From NCBI GenBank assembly GCA_903879465.1, contig CAIRLQ010000123.1:1-15836 (forward strand): a DNA stretch of 15,836 nt. The letters are read 5' to 3'. Below, one piece after another: positions 1 through 8,658 of this stretch (position 1 is its first letter; every line of letters starts with the position of its first letter). The stretch comes from an uncultured Opitutia bacterium. Its GTDB lineage: Bacteria > Verrucomicrobiota > Verrucomicrobiia > Opitutales > UBA953. The translations under genes were made by a program, and so were the position numbers. The notes beneath the pieces were generated by a model. It was given only the letters and a program-made list of their open reading frames with translations. It did not search any database and had not been told where the DNA came from.

Positions 1-26
1 CGTCGCCTAGGCGCCGGGGTTTTTTT
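1..26 (+). terminator. Probable truncated terminator of an upstream plus-strand gene
   Basis: A GC-rich arm (CGCCGGGG, 12-19) is followed directly by seven T residues (20-26), the usual 3' half of an intrinsic terminator. The matching 5' arm would lie mostly before the window; only its last two bases (CG at 1-2) may be visible. A smaller alternative hairpin, CCGGGG (14-19) with CCCCGG (29-34), would put the T-run in its loop, so the call is tentative. Confidence 0.35.
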
Positions 27-36
27 GTCCCCGGAT

Positions 37-843
37 ATGACCGACCACCAGCCACCCTCCTCCATCGGTTTCGCCGCGGGCTTGCTCGGCGAAGAAGCCG
101 TGCGCATGGATGTGCTGGCCCACGGCCCAGGTTGGGTGGCGATCAATAAGCCCGCGGGCATCGCCTTCGAGGAACACCCCTGGCAGAACGGCGCCGCGAC
201 GATCCTCGGCCAGCTCCGCACCCAACTTGAAGCCGGCAAGCCGGAGATGGTCCGATTGGGCCTCGCCGAGCCAGCCGCGGTCTTCGGCCCCGAGCCGGAA
301 TCTTCCGGTATCGCCATCCTCGCCGACCGCGCCACCACGATGGCCGCCTGGCGCGAAGCCCTCGGCTCGGGTGCTTTCAGTTTCGATTACGAATTCATCG
401 CCCGCACCGAAGACGCACCCGAAGACCCCGGCCTCTGCGACCTACCCGTCGGCATGGATGACTCCCAGGGGCGCGCCTTCGTCTCGCATCGCAACGGCAA
501 GCACGCCGAAACCCGCTTCATGCCCGGGCGCGCCTGCGGACGCTGGCGAATCTGGACCGCGCAATCCCCCTTCCCTCGCCGCGACCAGATTCGCATCCAC
601 GCCTCCGAATGTGGCATCCGCATCGCCGGAGAATTAAAATATGGACGCACCGGACGCGTGACACTGACGGACACCACCATCAAAGGTCGCCTCAATAAAG
701 GCGAAGACAAGCCGCTGCACCGCGGGCTACTGCTCCGCCTTTCGCGCGTCTCAGGTAAACTCGACGGCAAGAAATTTGAAGTCCTCTCACCGCGGCCCGA
801 TGATTTCGCGACGGTGGTCAAAAGGCTCTCGAAGGGGATCTGA
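37..843 (+). CDS. RluA-family pseudouridine synthase homologue with altered catalytic motif
   Basis: This 268-residue protein has the fold landmarks of the RluA/RsuA pseudouridine synthases, which isomerise uridine in rRNA or tRNA. Visible are the NKPAG segment (residues 37-41), a DLPVG segment (135-139), the RDQIRIHASECG block (182-193) that matches the family's HQIRVHLA-type motif, and an LHRGLLLRL segment (228-236). The family signature HRLDxxTSG is replaced by FGPEPESSG (83-91), so the catalytic Asp position holds Glu86 and the preceding Arg is Gly84. Activity is therefore doubtful; it could be a diverged enzyme or an RNA-binding relic. I chose ATG at 37; a TTG at 25 in the same frame lies in the T-run of the preceding terminator-like sequence. 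No Shine-Dalgarno is seen. Its stop abuts the stop of the convergent flavin reductase gene with no gap. Family assignment is good; function is not. Confidence 0.8.
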   Translation: MTDHQPPSSIGFAAGLLGEEAVRMDVLAHGPGWVAINKPAGIAFEEHPWQNGAATILGQLRTQLEAGKPEMVRLGLAEPAAVFGPEPESSGIAILADRATTMAAWREALGSGAFSFDYEFIARTEDAPEDPGLCDLPVGMDDSQGRAFVSHRNGKHAETRFMPGRACGRWRIWTAQSPFPRRDQIRIHASECGIRIAGELKYGRTGRVTLTDTTIKGRLNKGEDKPLHRGLLLRLSRVSGKLDGKKFEVLSPRPDDFATVVKRLSKGI

Positions 844-1458
844 TTAGTCCGCCGACGGCAGCCGCAGCGTGAACCGATCGAGCGTCCGGGCGTAACCATC
901 CGGGCTATTGAGCCGCCCGATTGGCGCATACTGGGCGTAATCCACTTTCCACGTTACCGGATCGGCCACACCTTCCCGAACATGGGCGAGCAGGATCTCG
1001 ACGACGACCAGGCGATTGTCGCCGTAACGACGAATGTCCAGCACCCGGCACTCCAAAGCCACCGGGCATTCCATTAAGATCGGCGCCCGCACCCGCTCAG
1101 CGGGTCGCGTGGTGAAACCAGCGCGCGTCACTTCACTCACACCCGGCGGCAAGGGCCGCGCACATTCAACCATCATGGCCGCCACGGCCTCATCACAAAG
1201 ATGGATGACGCACTCGCCGTTGGCCGCGAGATTAGCGGCCGTATCCTTGGGCGTGCCGTCGTCGCGATCGCCCGGAGCGAACACGGCCATCGGCGGCTCC
1301 GTTCCCATGACGTTGAAAAAAGAAAAAGGCGCGGCGTTCGCATTGCCCCCAACATCCACCGTGGTGACGAGTGCGATCGGCCGGGGCACCACCAGGCCGG
1401 CGAGTAGCTTGTACGCCAGGCCTCCCGAATGGGCAGCGACGTCAAAACGCAGGCTCAT
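844..1458 (-). CDS. Flavin reductase-like (FMN-binding split-barrel) domain protein
   Basis: This 204-residue protein resembles the flavin reductase family (DIM6/NTAB-type, Pfam Flavin_Reduct), which binds FMN and typically supplies reduced flavin to oxygenases or acts on its own. The N-terminal block YKLLAGLVVPRPIALVTT (16-33) followed by NAAPFSFFNVMG (41-52) is the characteristic start of the flavin-binding barrel, and the length is usual for the short single-domain members. The frame stays open upstream through lspA, but the ATG at 1458 lies only 2 bases after the lspA stop and begins exactly where the family homology starts, which decides the start. It is the last gene of the ileS operon and is probably translationally coupled to lspA. 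The physiological substrate cannot be read from the sequence, and nothing nearby looks like a partner oxygenase. Confidence 0.85.
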   Translation of the reverse strand: MSLRFDVAAHSGGLAYKLLAGLVVPRPIALVTTVDVGGNANAAPFSFFNVMGTEPPMAVFAPGDRDDGTPKDTAANLAANGECVIHLCDEAVAAMMVECARPLPPGVSEVTRAGFTTRPAERVRAPILMECPVALECRVLDIRRYGDNRLVVVEILLAHVREGVADPVTWKVDYAQYAPIGRLNSPDGYARTLDRFTLRLPSAD

Positions 1459-1460
1459 AC

Positions 1461-2006
1461 TTAGACGGGCGGATCGCCAGCGTGCGAAATGATCGCCTCG
1501 CGGCGCACCCGGTCTTGGCGGTACGACATGACAAGATAAATGGAGACCCCGACGCAGATACAGGAGTCGGCAACATTGAAAGCCGGGAAGCGGTAATACG
1601 GAAGATGGACGTCGATGAAATCGATGACGTGATCGCCGAGCAGCCGATCGCGCACGTTGCCAAGCGTGCCGCCGACAAACAGTCCGAAGGCTAACTGACC
1701 GCCCTGCAGTTCGCGCAACAAAGGACGGCGCCAGCGCCACACCAGCGCTAGGACCGCAACTGCCAGGAAAATTAGGAATGGACGCACGTCGTGATCCGCC
1801 CCCAAGCCCCAAGCGGCGCCCTTATTGCCGACGTGCACAATCCAGATCCGGTCGGTCAACATGACCGGCGGGCGGGAGGCATCGCTCGCGAAATAAGTAC
1901 CGAAAGGCAGTTTACGGACGATCAGCAGCTTCGTGCCAACGTCAGCCGCGATCGCGCACAGACACACCACCCAAAAGGCGAGATACGGGCGGAGCCTTGA
2001 AATCAT
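1461..2006 (-). CDS. lspA: Lipoprotein signal peptidase (signal peptidase II)
   Basis: LspA is the inner-membrane aspartic protease that removes signal peptides from prolipoproteins after Lgt has lipidated them. The 181-residue product has the expected four hydrophobic segments (about 8-21, 76-91, 104-117, 149-162). It has the N-terminal DVGTK motif (22-26), the NKGAAWGL segment (61-68), and both catalytic aspartates in their family motifs: Asp120 in GGTLGNVRDRL (112-122) and Asp147 in FNVADSCI (143-150). Start at ATG 2006, 14 bases after the stop of the DksA-like gene. Order ileS, DksA-like, lspA in one transcript agrees with the frequent linkage of lspA to ileS in bacteria. The C-terminal tail (about 163-181) is charged and probably cytoplasmic. 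All motifs are intact, so the enzyme should be active. Confidence 0.95.
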   Translation of the reverse strand: MISRLRPYLAFWVVCLCAIAADVGTKLLIVRKLPFGTYFASDASRPPVMLTDRIWIVHVGNKGAAWGLGADHDVRPFLIFLAVAVLALVWRWRRPLLRELQGGQLAFGLFVGGTLGNVRDRLLGDHVIDFIDVHLPYYRFPAFNVADSCICVGVSIYLVMSYRQDRVRREAIISHAGDPPV

Positions 2007-2020
2007 GAGGCGGCGCGCGC

Positions 2021-3103
2021 TCAGGAATCGCTGGGCTCTTCTTCGCCGCCACCGCCGCCGGTGCCGAAGCCGACTTCGTCGCTGATTTCGCCGAGCGGAT
2101 TGCCTCCGCGGCGCCGATGGGCACGACGATTGCGTTCAAGTTCCTTCTGACCTTCAAGGGAGTAGCGCGTGAAAGGCACGGCAATGAGGCGGGCAGGCGG
2201 GATTACCTTGCCGGTGATTTCGCAGGTGCCGTAACTGCCGTTCTTCATGCGTTCGATGGCGTCGGCGATTTCCTTCAGGCCTTCCTGCTCATTGGAAATA
2301 AGGGAAAGTGCGAAGTCGCGGTCGGCAGTATCGGTACCGGCGTCGGCCAAATGCTGGGAGTAACCAGAGAGGTCGCCAGAGTCGTCCTTGCCTGACTTTT
2401 TCAGGGCTTCCTCAGAGTGGAAGGCTAGGCCTTTATGCAAAGCATCGCGCATGTCCGCGAGGAGGCGGTAGTAGCGGCGGAATTTCTCCGGCACCTGCTT
2501 CGACTCATCGACGAAGCCCGCGCCCTTGCGGAAAGGATTCGCCCCACCGAGGAGGTCAGCGATGGAGGCGGTGGCGACGTTGTTCGAACGGCTGCCCTGC
2601 GAACGGGCGGCGGCGGCGGCCTTCTCGCGCGCCTTGCGCTCTTCCTCGGGAACCCAGACATTCAGTTTTACTTTGGCCTTATTTCGCTTCTCGAGGAATG
2701 ACTTGAGGTCGGCGATGGTGTAGAACTGGAGCTTCGCACGAGGAACCACATCCGTTACGCCCGATTGGTCATGATCTCCGCGATGCTTATCCAGCATCTT
2801 CTTCTGGGCCTCATGATCGACCTTCGGAGTCTTCGCACCCTTGGCGGCCTTGGCGCCCTTCGCGACGACCGGAGTGGGCAGGCCCTTCGGAGCCTTGGTG
2901 GGGGCGACATCCTTCTTTCCCTTGGGCGGCACGACGGCGGCCTTAGAAGACGGCTTCGTGGCGGTCTTACTGCTCACAGGTGGCTTGGTCTTGGCGGCAG
3001 GCTTTAACGGCGCCTTCGGCGCCGGAGCCGGCTTGGCCTTGGCCTTGGAGGGAGCGAGTACGGCTTTTTTAGCAGCCTTCTTGGGGTCAGGTTTCTTGGA
3101 CAT
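2021..3103 (-). CDS. DksA/TraR-like regulator with histone H1-like tail and lost zinc site
   Basis: The 360-residue product has four parts. Residues 1-95 are a Lys/Ala/Pro-rich low-complexity tail like histone H1 or chromosomal basic proteins. Residues 120-165 form a charged segment. Residues 205-290 form a long predicted coiled coil with an acidic turn (DAGTDTADRD, 254-263), like the DksA finger that enters the RNA polymerase secondary channel. Residues 290-320 match the DksA/TraR C4 zinc finger. DksA helps ppGpp control transcription initiation. Of the four zinc positions only Cys294 remains; the others are Thr297, Ser315 and Gly318 at exactly the family spacing (3, 18, 3), so zinc binding is unlikely. 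The C-terminus is Gly- then Glu-rich. E. coli DksA has 151 residues, so this is more than twice as long. ATG 3103 is 8 bases after the ileS stop. The family is clear; the effect on RNA polymerase is inferred. Confidence 0.85.
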   Translation of the reverse strand: MSKKPDPKKAAKKAVLAPSKAKAKPAPAPKAPLKPAAKTKPPVSSKTATKPSSKAAVVPPKGKKDVAPTKAPKGLPTPVVAKGAKAAKGAKTPKVDHEAQKKMLDKHRGDHDQSGVTDVVPRAKLQFYTIADLKSFLEKRNKAKVKLNVWVPEEERKAREKAAAAARSQGSRSNNVATASIADLLGGANPFRKGAGFVDESKQVPEKFRRYYRLLADMRDALHKGLAFHSEEALKKSGKDDSGDLSGYSQHLADAGTDTADRDFALSLISNEQEGLKEIADAIERMKNGSYGTCEITGKVIPPARLIAVPFTRYSLEGQKELERNRRAHRRRGGNPLGEISDEVGFGTGGGGGEEEPSDS

Positions 3104-3111
3104 CGGTGGAA

Positions 3112-5934
<2,823 letters not shown>

Positions 5935-5970
5935 GTATAAAGAGGGTGTTAGATGGTTCCGGGGATGATG

Positions 5971-5995
5971 TCACCCCTCGGGGCGGGCAGGGTGA
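5971..5995 (-). promoter_or_regulatory. Inverted repeat in the probable ileS leader
   Basis: The arms TCACCC and GGGTGA enclose 13 bases, with an internal CCCC/GGGG alternative pairing. It lies 37-61 bases upstream of the ileS start codon and could fold in the 5' untranslated RNA or serve as a protein-binding site. It is not followed by a T-run, so it is not an obvious attenuator. Function is unknown. Confidence 0.3.
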
Positions 5996-6003
5996 ACGGC
6001 CAA

Positions 6004-6019
6004 GCCAGCGTGGCAAGGG
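6004..6019. repeat. Copy 1 of a shared intergenic 16-mer (ileS spacer)
   Basis: GCCAGCGTGGCAAGGG is identical to 9688-9703 in the trpS spacer, and both copies have the same orientation. Its first 11 bases form a short inverted repeat, GCCA-GCG-TGGC. It starts 70 bases upstream of the ileS start codon and ends 70 bases before the first candidate start of the divergent small membrane protein gene, so it could serve either transcript. Confidence 0.6.
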
Positions 6020-6089
6020 CGGAGATAGGGGCCAACGCCATTCTGGGCGGGATTGACAGAGGGGAAGGGAAAGCCAGCAATGAACCCCC

Positions 6090-6353
6090 ATGGAAAACAT
6101 GAAGCCTAAGCTCGTCACCAAGCAGGGGGTCATCATCGACCTTGTCCTGACGGTGGTATTCTTCGTCTGGATCACCTCGATCCTCAAGAAGCACGTGCCC
6201 TGGGCTGAAGCCGGCCCCACCGCCGTCCTGCTCGGCGCCGCCTATTGCGGCCTGTGCCTCTCGGGCGTATTCTGGATGGCTCTGAGCCTCTTCCGCGTGA
6301 CCCTCGCCGACCAGATGCTCCCGAAAAGCGCTGATTCGAAGGAAGCGCACTAA
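6090..6353 (+). CDS. Small two-helix membrane protein of unknown function
   Basis: I do not recognise the family. The 87-residue product has two clear hydrophobic segments (about 15-29 and 41-68, the second long and Gly/Ala/Cys-rich) joined by a basic loop with KKH, and a short hydrophilic C-terminus, so it is probably an inner-membrane protein. Codon choice and GC content are like the neighbours, which supports it as a real gene, as do its own candidate -35 box and a strong terminator directly after it. Two starts are possible: ATG 6090 and ATG 6099. The second has GGA four bases upstream, the closest thing to a Shine-Dalgarno here, and starts MKPKLVTKQ. It stands alone between two divergent or convergent minus-strand operons, so context does not suggest a role. 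Confidence 0.7.
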   Translation: MENMKPKLVTKQGVIIDLVLTVVFFVWITSILKKHVPWAEAGPTAVLLGAAYCGLCLSGVFWMALSLFRVTLADQMLPKSADSKEAH

Positions 6354-6375
6354 TCGGCCTCACCCCCCTCCCCTT

Positions 6376-6403
6376 AGAAGCCGGCTCAAGCCGGCTTCTT
6401 TTT
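6376..6403 (+). terminator. Intrinsic terminator between convergent genes
   Basis: A perfect 10-bp stem, AGAAGCCGGC with GCCGGCTTCT, and a TCAA loop is followed by TTTT. It lies 22 bases after the stop of the small membrane protein gene. It sits 3 bases beyond the stop of the convergent minus-strand gene at 6407. Read on the minus strand it has the same hairpin but only a poor T-run, so it may work in both directions with a bias for the plus strand. Confidence 0.85.
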
Positions 6404-6406
6404 GCG

Positions 6407-7489
6407 CTACTTGGCCGCCGGCACCGCCAAAGCCGCCTCGACGTCTTTCCGTAATTCATCCGCCAATCGACGCTCCTCGATGAAGTCGGCCCAAAGGCGC
6501 GAGAATTCCACCGGTGTCGCCGCCGAAAAGCCTTCAAGCCAAGCACCGAACGTCCTCCAAGCATTATGGTAGACGGGATTCTGTCGCAGGATTTCCCGAC
6601 GCAACGAAGACAAGCGGGCGGCGACGCTCGTCTTCACGGCTGGCAACTCCCGATACTTGATGAGGGCGGCGCCGGCGATGAGTTCATCGCCCTTGCCGAG
6701 ATCGAAAACGAAACGGGAAATATCATCCAAGGCCTCCGCGGATTCGCGGACGCCTAGACTGACGGGGCTGCGTGAGAGCAATAGCTCCGCACGATGGATC
6801 AACCACCACTCCTGCGGCGACTTGGCGAAACCACCGATAAGTTTCAACACCGAGCCACCCTGCGCTGAAGCGATAAGTGCCTTCGCCTGTTCCGAAGATG
6901 CGCCCAGCGCCGGTCGCAAAGCCCGCCAGAAAAGAAACGCCTCCCGATCCGGTGCCCGCCCGGCGATGATATCCGCGACCGTCGACGGAGCCTCCCGCCG
7001 GCCTTCCCGATACCAAAAATCATTCATCGGTGGACGAAGCTGCGCCAGCGTCTCACACGTCAACGCCTGGCGCGTCCAAGGTTCGCTCGCCGTAACGGGT
7101 TGCCCGCCAGCCAAAGCCACCCGCGCCAACCAGGCCCGGGCCGCGGCTTCCGCCGCACGCTCCGGCGCGATCAGCCCATCCCCCAATCTGACCACGATTA
7201 AGACCGTGCCAGCCATGACTTTACTCTCCACCGCGCTGAAACCTTTGATGTCGACCGATTCGATGCGGGCCAGCGGCGGCGGCACGGCGGGCATGCTCAA
7301 GGTGAATTCGAGGTGGCGCTGCAGCGCCTCGCAATGCGCCGAGAGAAAACTGACCTCGGCGATCTTCTCGCTAAACACCATGGCGATATGGGTGTCGGCG
7401 GTGAAGACATGCGCCGGCTCCGGCGCCGCCGGCGCGACTACCGGGGGCGTCGCCGCCAGCCAGGCAACCGTTGCCAGAAGACCGACCAT
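6407..7489 (-). CDS. Unrecognised, probably exported 360-residue protein
   Basis: I do not recognise a family. The N-terminus is hydrophobic (residues 2-22, ending in VAPAAPEPA), which could be a signal peptide or membrane anchor, although no positive charge precedes it. The rest is soluble and mixed alpha/beta in character, with only two cysteines (Cys53 and Cys145) that could form a disulfide if the protein is exported. Regions around 73-130 and 225-320 look well ordered; the end (333-360) is helical and charged. No catalytic motif is visible. The ATG at 7489 follows the stop of the upstream gene by 3 bases and in the same frame, so no longer start exists. It is the last gene of the trpS operon and ends just before a hairpin terminator. 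Hypothetical; coding status itself is well supported by length and context. Confidence 0.75.
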   Translation of the reverse strand: MVGLLATVAWLAATPPVVAPAAPEPAHVFTADTHIAMVFSEKIAEVSFLSAHCEALQRHLEFTLSMPAVPPPLARIESVDIKGFSAVESKVMAGTVLIVVRLGDGLIAPERAAEAAARAWLARVALAGGQPVTASEPWTRQALTCETLAQLRPPMNDFWYREGRREAPSTVADIIAGRAPDREAFLFWRALRPALGASSEQAKALIASAQGGSVLKLIGGFAKSPQEWWLIHRAELLLSRSPVSLGVRESAEALDDISRFVFDLGKGDELIAGAALIKYRELPAVKTSVAARLSSLRREILRQNPVYHNAWRTFGAWLEGFSAATPVEFSRLWADFIEERRLADELRKDVEAALAVPAAK

Positions 7490-7492
7490 CGC

Positions 7493-8638
7493 TTAGGCGC
7501 TGAAGTGACCTTCGTCCACTTCGACGGGTTCGCCGCCGGAAAGATGCAACGGCTCACCCATCGGCGTCTGGTCGTTCTTCCAGACTTCAATGGTCGCGGG
7601 CGCCTCGGGCTTCGGCGAGATCCACTGCCAGCGTCCGATCCCAAGGAAATTCATCAGCACGCCTTTGTCCTGACTCAGGCCAGGGCCAGTACCACGGACG
7701 TACGGCTTGTTGCCGATGCCGATCATAAGATTAATAATGAGTGAGGTTCCGGAGCCAGCGGCGGAAGACACGGCGGCGACTTCCTCGGCCTCCTCCGCTG
7801 CGATCTCGGCGATAACCTCATCCTCGGCATCGTCCTGCGCTTCGCCTAAGAGGGCAGCTTCTGCAGGGGCATTCACCTCGGCCTCCGTCTCGAGCGCCGT
7901 CACCGCCGAAACGCTAGGAGCGGAGGCCACCGAAGGGTTTTCCCGGATCTGACGCACCTCCTCGCGCACAGAGGAAATCGCTGCTTCCAGCTTATCTAAT
8001 TCCTCGGCCGACTGTTTGGCCGCCTTCTTAATTTCTTCGCGCACAGTCTTTAATTCGGATTCCAGCGCCCGTGCCGCCTCCTCGCGACCAGCGGTCGCCG
8101 CGACCGTCGCTTCATCGACGTCGGCCACCACGCCCCGCAAGGTCGTGGCAAGCGCGTCGACCTTGCCGGAAATTTCTTCGACGGCGTCATTGGATTTCGT
8201 GGCGTTCGCGACCTGCAGGTATTTCTTTTCGAGGTCGGCCACGGTCGCCTTAAGCGCATTGATCTCGGCCGAAGCGCGCTGCGCCACCGCGACCGCAGAG
8301 GCCTCCGCCGCCTTTTGTGTAGATAACTCCACCTCGACGATACGTCGGTTCAGGGCGTCCGAACCGGCCCGGACGCTCTCGCGCTGACGGTCGATCTCCT
8401 CGGCGAGCTGGGCGCGGAGCCGTGCCTGCTCGGCCTGGCGCTCGGCCTTACCGCCACCATCCTTGAGCACTGGAATCACCACGATCAGCGAGGCGATCAA
8501 AATCGCCGAGATGACAAGGAAGGTATCGAAGCCGTCGCGCTTATCCGGAATCACGCACAAGATGGCGATGACGGCGATAAGGTCGGCGGCGACGAGGAAC
8601 CATTTTTCTCTGAGCAGTTTTTGGAGTTCGCGGTTCAT
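7493..8638 (-). CDS. Membrane-anchored coiled-coil protein with a conserved-looking C-terminal module
   Basis: The 381-residue product starts with two transmembrane helices (about 13-30 and 39-58), so the N-terminus and the remainder are both probably cytoplasmic. It continues as a long Ala/Glu/Lys-rich coiled coil (about 62-233), then a disordered acidic Ala/Glu linker (about 235-295), and ends in a compact domain (298-381) rich in Gly, Trp and aromatic residues, with the run KPYVRGTGPGLSQDKG (311-326) and IGRWQW (334-339). That end looks like a beta-rich module, but I cannot name it. The architecture suggests a scaffold or tether that holds a binding domain away from the membrane. ATG 8638 is 20 bases after the trpS stop, and its own stop is 3 bases before the next gene. 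No specific function can be assigned. Confidence 0.75.
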   Translation of the reverse strand: MNRELQKLLREKWFLVAADLIAVIAILCVIPDKRDGFDTFLVISAILIASLIVVIPVLKDGGGKAERQAEQARLRAQLAEEIDRQRESVRAGSDALNRRIVEVELSTQKAAEASAVAVAQRASAEINALKATVADLEKKYLQVANATKSNDAVEEISGKVDALATTLRGVVADVDEATVAATAGREEAARALESELKTVREEIKKAAKQSAEELDKLEAAISSVREEVRQIRENPSVASAPSVSAVTALETEAEVNAPAEAALLGEAQDDAEDEVIAEIAAEEAEEVAAVSSAAGSGTSLIINLMIGIGNKPYVRGTGPGLSQDKGVLMNFLGIGRWQWISPKPEAPATIEVWKNDQTPMGEPLHLSGGEPVEVDEGHFSA

Positions 8639-8658
8639 GGAGTGGGGTGGGGAAATTC

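Larger units (their letters stand above)
5935..6089. promoter_or_regulatory. Divergent spacer between ileS and a small membrane protein gene
   Basis: This 155-base spacer must carry the promoters for both flanking transcripts. On the plus strand there is a perfect TTGACA (6053-6058), with only a weak -10 candidate AGCAAT (6076-6081) 17 bases on; a start there would make an almost leaderless message. On the minus strand I see no convincing -35/-10 pair for ileS. The spacer also holds an inverted repeat TCACCC (5971-5976) / GGGTGA (5990-5995) that would fold in the ileS leader, and the 16-base sequence GCCAGCGTGGCAAGGG (6004-6019), which recurs exactly upstream of trpS. Confidence 0.4.

Noticed and set aside
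1459..1812. Upstream in-frame extension of the flavin reductase gene (would give 322 residues)
   Set aside because: It overlaps lspA in another frame, its translation is Arg/Ser/Cys-rich without family resemblance, and homology starts at the ATG at 1458.
2038..2070. GCC/GGC triplet runs in the DksA-like gene as a possible repeat element
   Set aside because: They encode the Gly-rich C-terminal tail in frame and are explained by protein composition.
5935..6089. T-box or leader-peptide attenuator for ileS
   Set aside because: No T-box consensus, no specifier stem, no Ile-rich leader peptide and no terminator hairpin with a T-run were found on the minus strand.
6657..7496. Long plus-strand open frame antisense to the 360-residue protein gene
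   Set aside because: Its translation is Ser/Ala/Arg-rich and low in structure, as expected for a shadow frame in GC-rich DNA; the minus-strand frame fits the operon.
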